DNA from: Ignavibacteriales bacterium
Lineage (GTDB): Bacteria > Bacteroidota > Ignavibacteria > Ignavibacteriales > Ignavibacteriaceae
DNA length: 13,378 nucleotides
Assembly: GCA_027347125.1 (NCBI GenBank)
Contig: DAIERC010000373.1
Coordinates: 1-13,378, forward strand
Reading direction: 5' to 3'
This document shows positions 1 through 6,335 of the stretch, piece by piece (the first letter of the stretch is position 1; each line of letters starts with the position of its first letter). The notes under the pieces are model-generated. The model was not told the origin of the DNA. It searched no databases and saw only the letters and a list, made by a program, of their open reading frames with translations. The position numbers and the translations under genes are program-made.

Positions 1-131
1 CTGCGGCCAAAGTTTCAATGATAAGCACTTCAAACGGCGCTTTTCAGGCGGAGAGTATTGTAGCAATTCCGTATAAACGTTTTCTTGAACTTACAAAAGA
101 AGTGGAAGAAAATATCAACAACCTGGTCTAA
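1..131 (+). CDS. 3' end of an unidentified protein-coding gene (partial)
   Basis: An open frame runs in from the left edge (first full codon at 3) and ends in tandem TAA TAA at 129-134. The 42 visible residues read AAKVSMISTSNG... and end ...VEENINNLV, with a charged, probably helical tail (FLELTKEVEEN). Codon use resembles the neighbouring genes. I do not recognise the family from this fragment and assign no function. The gene lies on the same strand as the deacylase gene that starts about 80 bases downstream, so the two could be co-transcribed. No strong terminator is seen in 132-212, only a T-rich run near 169-176. Confidence 0.55.
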   Translation, partial: AAKVSMISTSNGAFQAESIVAIPYKRFLELTKEVEENINNLV

Positions 132-200
132 TAAAAAGCCAGAGCGTTTACTTAGTTGCACGGAAAATTTTTTTTCTTGAAAAGAGAGACAAAAAAATAC

Positions 201-208
201 AAGGAGGT
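201..208 (+). promoter_or_regulatory. Shine-Dalgarno of the interrupted deacylase gene
   Basis: AAGGAGGT lies 4 bases before ATG 213 and is complementary to the 16S rRNA 3' end. It fixes the start of the deacylase reading frame upstream of the premature stop, so the frame 213-686 is one gene rather than a short ORF followed by another. Confidence 0.75.
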
Positions 209-212
209 AATT

Positions 213-686
213 ATGCCGGTAAGAAAACTTAAAGAGTTTCTGGATAGTAATAATATAAAATATGTTACTATCAGTCATTCAGCAGCATACACCGCTCAAT
301 AAATTGCTGCATCTGCGCATATACCGGGAAAAGGGCTGGCTAAATCAGTTTTGATAAAAATTGATGGAAAAATGGCTATGGCTGTTTTACCTGCTTCCGA
401 TAAAGTGGATTTCGATTTATTGAAAGATACATTACGTGGTGAAAATATCCGCTTGGCGTATGAACAGGAATTTATCGATCGGTTCCCGGATTGCGAGCTA
501 GGTGCCATGCCGCCTTTCGGTAATTTATACGGTATGGATGTTTATGTAGCCAAAAGTCTTACTGAAAATGAGGAAATAGCATTTAACGCATGTACACATT
601 CTCAATTACTAAAACTTTCATACAAAGATTATGAAAACTTAGTTAAACCAAGAATATTAGAATTCTCTTACCAGTCAATGTTATAA
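213..686 (+). pseudogene. YbaK/ProX-type aminoacyl-tRNA deacylase, interrupted by an in-frame TAA
   Basis: The frame from ATG 213 follows a near-perfect Shine-Dalgarno (AAGGAGGT, 201-208). It encodes a 157-codon protein of the YbaK/EbsC editing-domain family, which hydrolyses mischarged aminoacyl-tRNA (for example Cys- or Ala-tRNAPro) in the cytoplasm. Recognisable segments are MPVRKLKEFLDS, HSAAYTAQ, IAASAHIPGK with the lysine expected in the active-site region, the MAMAVLPA strand, GAMPPFGNLYG and a C-terminal YKDYENLVKP. Codon 30 is TAA (300-302), where family members usually carry Glu (AYTAQE-IAAS), so a single GAA-to-TAA change would explain it. No frameshift or other damage is visible. 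If translation restarted, for example at TTG 351, the product would lack the N-terminal third. It is either a very recent pseudogene or a base-call error. Confidence is high for the family and moderate for real inactivation. Confidence 0.8.
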
Positions 687-720
687 TCATTTCAAATAAG
701 ACAGATAACTTGTAAAACCA

Positions 721-774
721 AAACGGCGGTAATGAATATTAAAAGATATTTTCCTAATTATCTTACCGCCGTTT
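721..774 (+). terminator. Long-loop stem-loop after the deacylase gene
   Basis: A perfect 12-bp stem pairs 721-732 (AAACGGCGGTAA) with 763-774 (TTACCGCCGTTT), leaving a 30-base loop. It starts 34 bases after the deacylase stop codon. The GC-rich core makes it stable, but only three T's end the stem and no U-tract follows, so it is a weak candidate for intrinsic termination and may instead protect a 3' end. Its loop contains AAAAGATATTTTC (741-753), which recurs exactly in the loop of the stem-loop after the M13 peptidase gene. The rest of 687-950 shows no gene that I can support. Confidence 0.5.
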
Positions 775-950
775 GAATAATTGTGAATCTTCTAATCAAA
801 CTTTTCCGCCCTTGCCGCGCATCCTAAAATTGAGGTTATTTTATCGGATATTTTACCGTTCATCAAAAAGAGAAAACAAACTGTGTGAATTTCTCTAACT
901 TAGCAGGTTTTTTTTAAAATAATACTAAATTCATTAAAATCAGGTGAAAT

Positions 951-2996
951 ATGATAGTTTTACTGAAAAAATTTTTATTTGCGGCAGCATTGCTTACTTT
1001 TATAGGCATTACTGGCGAAAGCTTGGCCGCCAACAAGCCGGGTAATAAAGAAATAAAAAAAAGCGACATGGATACAAAAGTAAATCCAGGCGTGGATTTT
1101 TATGATTACGCAAACGGTAACTGGCAAAAAAACGTAACTATTCCGCCGCAGTACCCGATGTGGGGAACCTTCTTTGAGCTTAGAGATAATAATCTTGATA
1201 TGCTCCATAAAATACTTCTGCAAACCCAAAAAGAATCTGCTAAGCACGGAAGTAACGTGCAAATGGTTGGCGACTTCTTTGTTTCAGGAATGGATACAAC
1301 TGAAATAGAAAAACTCGGCTATTCCCCGATTGTACCTGAACTGAAAAAAATTGATGCTTTAAATAATCTTGATGATTTTTATAAAGAACTAGCGGATATT
1401 CATTTGGGTTATTCCAATGCTATTTTTTCTTTTTCTTCGGGTGCTGATTTTAAAGACAGCAAAATGGAAATAGCCCAGCTTGACCAAAGCGGATTAGGAT
1501 TACCGAACAGGGACTATTACACAAAAGAAGATGATCATTCTAAAAAAATAAGAGAGCAATATGTTCAACATGTAAGAAAGATGTTTGAATTAACCGGAGT
1601 CGATTCTTCTTCGGCATTGAAAGATGCAAATACGGTTATGAATATTGAAACTATGCTTGCAAAAGCTTCGCTTACGAACGTGGAAATGAGAGATCCTAAA
1701 AAAGTTTATAACAAAATGCCTTTAAGCAAAATTGAAGAGATTGCCCCTAATTTTAATTGGAGTTTGTATCTTAAAAACTTGGGCGTAAGTAATCCCGGCG
1801 AAATTAATGTTGCCGAGCCTGGGTTCGTAAAAGCAGTAAGCAACATGATGAAAGAAGTTTCGCTTAATGATTGGAAAACATACCTTAAATGGAATGTAAT
1901 AAGAAGTTCCGCAAATTATTTAAGCAGTCCGTTTGTTCAGGAAAGATTTGATTTTTACGGAACCACTCTTACCGGCTCTAAGGAAATGCAGCCTAGATGG
2001 AAAAGAGTACTGCAAGCAATAGATAACAGCATAGGCGATCAGTTAGGCCAGCTTTATGTTAAAGACTATTTCCCTCCGGCAGCAAAAGCAAAAGCAAAAC
2101 AAATTGTTATGAATTTAATCCATACCTTCGGTGAAAGAATAAAAAATCTTGATTGGATGAGCGACGCTACAAAGAAACAAGCCTTAACTAAGCTAAACGC
2201 CATTACAATTAAGATTGGGTATCCGGATAAATGGAAAAATTATAACGGCCTTGAAATTACAAAAGGCTCATATTTCCAAAACGCAATTAATTCTTCTATT
2301 TTTAATTATAGAAAAGATCTTGAAAAAATAGGGAAGCCTGTAGATAAAACAGAATGGGAAATGACGCCTCAAACTGTTAATGCCTATTACGAACCAGTTA
2401 ACAATGAGATTGTATTTCCTGCTGCAATTCTCCAACCTCCATTTTTTGATATGAATGCAGATGATGCTGTTAACTACGGCGCTATGGGTTGCGTAATCGG
2501 CCATGAAATGACACACGGCTTTGATGATCAGGGCAGACAGTTTGACGCTACCGGAAATATGCGAGACTGGTGGACACAACAGGACGAAGAAAATTTTAAC
2601 AAAAAAGCGGAATTAATTGTAGAGCAATATGATTCATTTACTCCGGTTGATACTCTCCACATTAACGGGAAATTAACCCTGGGTGAAAATATTGCGGACC
2701 TTGGCGGCGTTAACATCTCCTTTAATGCCTTTGAGAAAACTAAGCAGTATAAAGAGAACAAACCGATTGACGGTTTTACACCTGCGCAAAGGTTTTTCCT
2801 TTCTTACGCAAATGTATGGAAGACAAAAGCTCGCGAGCAGATGGCAAGAATGCTTTTACAGGTTGATCCGCATTCACCCGGTAAATATCGCGTTATTGGC
2901 CCGTTGAGCAATACGCCGGCATTCTGGAAAGCTTTTGATGTAAAACCAGGCCAGCCAATGATGAATCCTAAAGATAAATTACCTAAAATCTGGTAA
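951..2996 (+). CDS. M13 family zinc metallopeptidase (neprilysin/PepO-like), exported
   Basis: A 681-residue gluzincin endopeptidase that should cleave oligopeptides outside the cytoplasm. Residues 1-27 are a signal peptide (MIVLLKK, then a hydrophobic stretch to GESLAA) with no lipobox. Family landmarks follow in order: the N-terminal M13 helical domain opening with PGVDFYDYANGNW, the substrate-strand motif NAYYEP followed by EIVFPAAILQPPFFD, the zinc motif HEMTH at 518-522 (ligands H518 and H522, catalytic E519), and ENIADLGG at 579-585 giving the third ligand E579. The 61-residue spacing from H518 to E579 is close to that of neprilysin. The C terminus is PKIW, where many relatives end in a Cys-x-x-Trp. 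Length is normal for bacterial members. The start has AGGTGA about 5 bases upstream. It is monocistronic, with its own 3' stem-loop, and appears unrelated to the cytochrome block downstream. Confidence 0.95.
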   Translation: MIVLLKKFLFAAALLTFIGITGESLAANKPGNKEIKKSDMDTKVNPGVDFYDYANGNWQKNVTIPPQYPMWGTFFELRDNNLDMLHKILLQTQKESAKHGSNVQMVGDFFVSGMDTTEIEKLGYSPIVPELKKIDALNNLDDFYKELADIHLGYSNAIFSFSSGADFKDSKMEIAQLDQSGLGLPNRDYYTKEDDHSKKIREQYVQHVRKMFELTGVDSSSALKDANTVMNIETMLAKASLTNVEMRDPKKVYNKMPLSKIEEIAPNFNWSLYLKNLGVSNPGEINVAEPGFVKAVSNMMKEVSLNDWKTYLKWNVIRSSANYLSSPFVQERFDFYGTTLTGSKEMQPRWKRVLQAIDNSIGDQLGQLYVKDYFPPAAKAKAKQIVMNLIHTFGERIKNLDWMSDATKKQALTKLNAITIKIGYPDKWKNYNGLEITKGSYFQNAINSSIFNYRKDLEKIGKPVDKTEWEMTPQTVNAYYEPVNNEIVFPAAILQPPFFDMNADDAVNYGAMGCVIGHEMTHGFDDQGRQFDATGNMRDWWTQQDEENFNKKAELIVEQYDSFTPVDTLHINGKLTLGENIADLGGVNISFNAFEKTKQYKENKPIDGFTPAQRFFLSYANVWKTKAREQMARMLLQVDPHSPGKYRVIGPLSNTPAFWKAFDVKPGQPMMNPKDKLPKIW

Positions 2997-3011
2997 TTAT
3001 CTCATTTACTA

Positions 3012-3070
3012 AAAATGCAAAGTAATTGGAAGACAAAAGATATTTTCAATTCTAAATTACTTTGCATTTT
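3012..3070 (+). terminator. Long-loop stem-loop at the end of the M13 peptidase gene
   Basis: A perfect 16-bp stem pairs 3012-3027 with 3055-3070 (right arm AATTACTTTGCATTTT), leaving a 27-base loop. It starts 15 bases after the stop codon at 2996. The right arm ends in TTTT and is followed by AATTTT, so it is a plausible terminator or 3'-end stabiliser of the peptidase mRNA. The loop holds AAAAGATATTTTC (3035-3047), identical to the loop segment of the stem-loop at 721-774 even though the stems are unrelated. Confidence 0.6.
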
Positions 3071-3577
3071 AATTTTATAATCCTTTCAAATTATCTTCAA
3101 ACAAAACTTTTACTATTCCCGTACAAATTACCGAGCAGGAATTCATCTTTTGCACTTTCTTACCAATGACAAAAAAGAAATAACATTATTCCCACCAGTT
3201 AGAAAAAAAAGTAACTTTACCATTAAAAAATACTAAACCGCTGTCAATTGATGTTGGAACAATATTTGTACTGACAAAAACGATATAAATCTCTTCTTTG
3301 AAGTATTTATAGCAAAAACAGGCATTGTAGAAGATAATACTAATTCGCCTTAGGCATTTGTTGTAATCAATCGGGCATGTTGGGCTTACTAAATTTTTAG
3401 GCACTGAAAGAAGATAATATCGGCTATAATTTTTATTCCCACTAATTTGTAGGTAGGTGTAAATAAGAAAAGCTGAAAACGATAAAATGAATGCATAAGG
3501 GGAGTTAGATAAAAAAATTATTTCTTATCTTAAAACGTGGCAAACTAGTTTTACCTTTCTCAAAATCTGTTATTGAA

Positions 3578-3595
3578 CCATTGCACAAGCAATGG
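3578..3595. promoter_or_regulatory. Perfect inverted repeat, possible operator upstream of the cytochrome-porin operon
   Basis: CCATTGC (3578-3584) and GCAATGG (3589-3595) are exact reverse complements separated by ACAA. This 18-base dyad lies 121 bases before the cytochrome-porin start. The size and symmetry suit a dimeric regulator, but the half-sites do not match the 14-base FNR consensus (TTG and CAA are 6 rather than 8 bases apart). It could instead form a small RNA hairpin. The regulator is unknown. Confidence 0.35.
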
Positions 3596-3704
3596 TGATA
3601 TCGGCAACTACATGTAAAAAAAATTTTTGGTAATCTTGTTCGAGTAAAGTTCTAGCAGAACGCTAATAAAACAACAGTTAAACAATTTATTTATAACTAT
3701 TTTC

Positions 3705-3709
3705 GGAGG
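3705..3709 (+). promoter_or_regulatory. Shine-Dalgarno deciding the cytochrome-porin start
   Basis: GGAGG ends 7 bases before ATG 3717 and 13 bases before the next in-frame ATG at 3723, so the upstream start (MSMKGK...) is preferred. Confidence 0.7.
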
Positions 3710-3716
3710 TCTGCAA

Positions 3717-5078
3717 ATGTCTATGAAAGGAAAAGATATAAAGCTTTTTACAATTTTAATAGGGGTATTTATATTTACGTTAAGTAGTGTTTCTTATTCT
3801 ATACCGAGTTTTGCACGTCAAACTAATCTTCCGTGCGGTTCATGCCATTACGTATATCCCGAATTAACTCCTTTCGGAAGGCTATTCAAATTAAACGGTT
3901 ATACAATGACCGGCATTGCAATCATCAAATCAACCTATAAAGAAGATAATACTAACCTTCAATTATTAAATGTTCTTCCAATTTCAGCAATGATTGAAGG
4001 CTCGCATAACAAGATTGCAAAGTCAATTCCTGGTGTTCAGAATGATGTTACCGAATTTCCACAGCAATTCAGCCTTTTTGTTGCCGGCGCCATCTCGCCG
4101 AATTTTGGTTCCTTTATTCAGGTAACTTATGATGACCAGTCGGGCGCATTTAGCTTAGACAATACCGATTTACGATTTGCGGATCATACCACACTTTTTT
4201 CAAATGATCTGCTTTATGGCGTAACATTAAATAACAATCCTACGGTGCAGGATGTTTGGAACACAACGCCCGCCTGGGGATTTCCATATGTTTCTTCCGC
4301 AGTTGCACCAACACCAGGCGCAAGCCCGATGATTGCAAACCTTGGCGGTACTGTTTCAGGTCTTGGAGCTTATGCGCTTTATAATAATTTGGTTTACGGC
4401 GAATTCAGTCTTTACCATGTAACAAAGCAAGGCGGACCAATTCCTGAAACAATTGACGATAATACTTTAACTTTGGCCGGCTACGCGCCTTACTGGCGTT
4501 TTGCACTTCAACAACAGTGGGAAACAGACTATCTAGAAATAGGAACTTTCGGAATGGCAACTCAATTTTACCCAACCGGTATAAGCGACCCAAGCACCGA
4601 CAAATATACAGACATAGGCTTTGATGCCCAGTATGAGAAGACTTTTGACAGCGGAACTATTGTTGCTCATTCTTCTTACGTTACCGAGAAACAAAAACTT
4701 GATGCTACATATGCTACGGGTGGTTCGGCAAACCCATCATTAAATCTTAACACATTTAAAATTGATGCGAGTTATAACTTCCCGGTCGGCGTAGCTTTTT
4801 CGCTTGGATATTTTAACACAACTGGTGACGGGGATGCGATACTTTACCAACCTGCCGCCGCCGATAATAACAATCCGACGGGCGGTTACAATACTAACGC
4901 ACCCAACAGTAGCGCTGTTACCGCGCAGGTAAGTTATCTGCCATGGCTAAATACACAGTTCTCAGTTCAGTACGTAGCTTACACTAAATTTAACGGCAGC
5001 AGTTCTAATTACGACGGCTCAGGAAGAAACGCATCGGACAACAACACGTTATACGTGGTTGGCTGGGTAGTATTTTAA
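3717..5078 (+). CDS. Fused monoheme cytochrome c-outer-membrane porin (Cyc2-like architecture)
   Basis: A 453-residue exported protein. Residues 1 to about 26 are a signal peptide. A single heme c site C40-G-S-C43-H44 follows almost at once, inside the segment PSFARQTNLPCGSCH, then PELTPFGRLFKLNGYTMTG. This layout, with a very short N-terminal cytochrome of the FARQT...CxxCH...PxLTxFGRxFKxxGY type, is shared by fused cytochrome-porins, including the Cyc2 iron oxidases. The remaining 380 or so residues are Gly/Asn/Tyr/Ser-rich with alternating hydrophobic strands and end VVGWVVF, a C-terminal aromatic beta-signal expected for BAM-mediated insertion. The inferred role is moving single electrons across the outer membrane. 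Whether the substrate is Fe(II) or something else cannot be read from the sequence. The gene leads a probable two-gene unit with the cytochrome c 64 bases downstream, closed by the terminator at 5641-5677. Confidence 0.8.
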   Translation: MSMKGKDIKLFTILIGVFIFTLSSVSYSIPSFARQTNLPCGSCHYVYPELTPFGRLFKLNGYTMTGIAIIKSTYKEDNTNLQLLNVLPISAMIEGSHNKIAKSIPGVQNDVTEFPQQFSLFVAGAISPNFGSFIQVTYDDQSGAFSLDNTDLRFADHTTLFSNDLLYGVTLNNNPTVQDVWNTTPAWGFPYVSSAVAPTPGASPMIANLGGTVSGLGAYALYNNLVYGEFSLYHVTKQGGPIPETIDDNTLTLAGYAPYWRFALQQQWETDYLEIGTFGMATQFYPTGISDPSTDKYTDIGFDAQYEKTFDSGTIVAHSSYVTEKQKLDATYATGGSANPSLNLNTFKIDASYNFPVGVAFSLGYFNTTGDGDAILYQPAAADNNNPTGGYNTNAPNSSAVTAQVSYLPWLNTQFSVQYVAYTKFNGSSSNYDGSGRNASDNNTLYVVGWVVF

Positions 5079-5132
5079 GATCATCTTAATTGTATAAAAT
5101 TAGTTCGGATAATTGTAAAAATAAAATCATAT

Positions 5133-5137
5133 GGAGA
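5133..5137 (+). promoter_or_regulatory. Ribosome binding site favouring start 5143
   Basis: GGAGA ends 5 bases before ATG 5143. It overlaps the alternative ATG at 5131, which has no upstream Shine-Dalgarno of its own. Confidence 0.6.
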
Positions 5138-5142
5138 ACAAA

Positions 5143-5622
5143 ATGAAATCAACATTTGGCATAATCTTCTTTGCAATGATTACGCTGCTATTTTTCTTAG
5201 GAACACCAAAACAAATTTTGGCACATGCAAAATTTAATTCCGCTTTTAATAAGGACACAGTTAAAGTTGAGAAGAAAGCACCTGAAAAGAAAGAAAATAT
5301 TGGCATCGGACCAATAAAAGAATTAAAGCTTGGACCGATTGATAAAAAACTTGTAAGCGAAGGAAAAGGCATTTTCAATTCGAAATGTATGGCTTGCCAC
5401 AGGATGGATATGAAATTAGTCGGGCCGCCGTTAAAAGGTGTAGCAAAAAAATACTCTCCTGTTTTCTTGATGAATTATCTTCTTAATACTACCGAGATGC
5501 AGAAGAAAGAGCCGGAATTACAGAAGTTAATAAAGCAATACAACGGAGTTGTAATGCCCGATCAAGGCTTAAATAAGAACCAGGCTCGTGCTGTTATTGA
5601 GTTTTTAAGGACTAATGAATAA
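5143..5622 (+). CDS. Secreted class I cytochrome c (monoheme), periplasmic
   Basis: A 159-residue electron carrier. Starting at ATG 5143 puts GGAGA (5133-5137) at good spacing and gives a clean signal peptide (MKST, hydrophobic core, LAHA). ATG 5131 is in frame but would place that ribosome site inside the gene. A Lys/Glu-rich linker follows, then IGPIKELK and a class I cytochrome c domain with C82-M-A-C85-H86 and the probable axial Met138 in VVMPDQ. The domain is closely similar to that of the lipoprotein cytochrome at 8544-9077, sharing the 13-residue run MNYLLNTTEMQKK and the LVGPPL segment. It sits downstream of the cytochrome-porin in the same probable transcript and ahead of the Rieske/cytochrome b genes. 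This makes it a plausible shuttle between outer membrane and bc complex (inference). Confidence 0.88.
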   Translation: MKSTFGIIFFAMITLLFFLGTPKQILAHAKFNSAFNKDTVKVEKKAPEKKENIGIGPIKELKLGPIDKKLVSEGKGIFNSKCMACHRMDMKLVGPPLKGVAKKYSPVFLMNYLLNTTEMQKKEPELQKLIKQYNGVVMPDQGLNKNQARAVIEFLRTNE

Positions 5623-5640
5623 CGGAAATTTAATATTTAT

Positions 5641-5677
5641 AAAAGGATTAACCCATTGGGGGTTAATCCTTTTTTTT
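5641..5677 (+). terminator. Strong intrinsic terminator after the cytochrome-porin/cytochrome c unit
   Basis: A 14-bp stem pairs 5641-5654 (AAAAGGATTAACCC) with 5660-5673, with a 5-base loop (ATTGG) and a T-run through 5677. It lies 19 bases after the cytochrome c stop. It separates this transcript from the Rieske/cytochrome b genes, which therefore need their own promoter in 5678-5790 or depend on read-through. Confidence 0.9.
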
Positions 5678-5790
5678 AAATATGGACTTACTTTTATTAG
5701 AGATATCCGGTAGTATAACTTGAATTTTGAGGTATAAAAAAATTTTAACAAAACATCGGCATATAAACCCGTGATAACAAGGAAAAGATT

Positions 5791-6327
5791 ATGTCACTAA
5801 TTGATGATATTAAGCCCGGCGAAAGTAAAACTATACCCAGGCGGCATTTTTTAAAAATAATTACAGGAATTTTTTCGGGATTTATTACGCTTACTTTAGC
5901 CATTCCGTTAATTGAATCATTATTTGGATCAGTTATTAAAACAAAAAATAAAATCTTTTCCAAGTTAACAGCTTATAATGCCATACCCGAAGATAAACCG
6001 GTAAACTTAACTTTTCTTATCACCGAAGACGACGCCTTCATTAAAAATGTTCAACCGGAAAATGTCTGGGTAGTAAAAAAATCAGATTCGGAGGCAAAAG
6101 TTTTTTCACCTGTTTGTCCTCATCTCGGTTGCAGGTACACATGGCACGCAGATCAAAAATTATTTATATGCCCTTGCCACAATAGCGTATTCAATGCAGA
6201 AGGTCAGGTTGTTTCAGGCCCCGCGCCAAGACCTTTAGATACTTTACCAACTAAAGTAAAGGATGATAACTTATACGTACTTTGGGAAAGATTTAAACCT
6301 GGAATACCTAAAAAGGAAATTATATAG
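5791..6327 (+). CDS. Rieske [2Fe-2S] iron-sulfur subunit of a cytochrome bc complex
   Basis: A 178-residue Rieske protein that takes one electron from quinol at the Qo site and passes it to heme c. The N terminus carries a twin-arginine-type motif (R17-R18-H-F-L-K22) followed by a hydrophobic anchor at about 23-48, so Tat export with a retained membrane anchor is likely. Cluster box 1 is C109-P-H111-L-G-C114 and box 2 is C127-P-C129-H130-N-S132-V-F134. The ligands are C109, H111, C127 and H130, with disulfide C114-C129. Compared with the mitochondrial protein, the box 2 Ser is kept, but the Tyr two residues later is Phe and the box 1 Thr is Pro. Both changes suggest a lower redox potential, which suits menaquinol. 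AAGGAA (5779-5784) serves the start. The gene is followed 8 bases later by the cytochrome b-c fusion. Confidence 0.95.
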   Translation: MSLIDDIKPGESKTIPRRHFLKIITGIFSGFITLTLAIPLIESLFGSVIKTKNKIFSKLTAYNAIPEDKPVNLTFLITEDDAFIKNVQPENVWVVKKSDSEAKVFSPVCPHLGCRYTWHADQKLFICPCHNSVFNAEGQVVSGPAPRPLDTLPTKVKDDNLYVLWERFKPGIPKKEII

Positions 6328-6335
6328 GAGATAAC

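Larger units (their letters stand above)
3071..3716. other. Long intergenic region with no convincing gene, upstream of the cytochrome-porin
   Basis: About 650 bases separate the peptidase stem-loop from the cytochrome-porin start. The sequence is AT-rich with stops in all frames. The longest open stretch (a 72-codon minus-strand frame at 3186-3404) has no recognisable protein features. What I can see is a perfect 7-4-7 inverted repeat at 3578-3595, a short GTTCT/AGAAC hairpin near 3649-3661, and a TATAAT box at 3425-3430 without a good -35. A long leader or a regulated promoter for the cytochrome-porin operon is the likeliest content. A small RNA or decayed gene cannot be excluded. Confidence 0.5.

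Noticed and set aside
300..302. Stop codon recoding or reassignment in the deacylase gene
   Set aside because: TAA is not a selenocysteine or pyrrolysine codon, and most other genes here end with TAA. A mutation or base error is simpler.
3186..3404. 72-codon minus-strand open frame in the long intergenic region
   Set aside because: It has no recognisable domain, no ribosome binding site, biased Phe/Tyr/Cys content typical of reading AT-rich noncoding DNA, and no partner on either side.
3425..3430. TATAAT as a -10 box in the long intergenic region
   Set aside because: The bases 17 upstream (around 3402-3407) do not resemble TTGACA, and such hexamers are frequent in AT-rich DNA.
3649..3661. 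GTTCT/AGAAC mini-hairpin before the cytochrome-porin
   Set aside because: Five base pairs with a short loop is too small to support a functional claim.
5131..5142. ATG 5131 as the start of the secreted cytochrome c
   Set aside because: The only Shine-Dalgarno (GGAGA, 5133-5137) lies downstream of it and fits ATG 5143. The longer form also weakens the signal peptide start.
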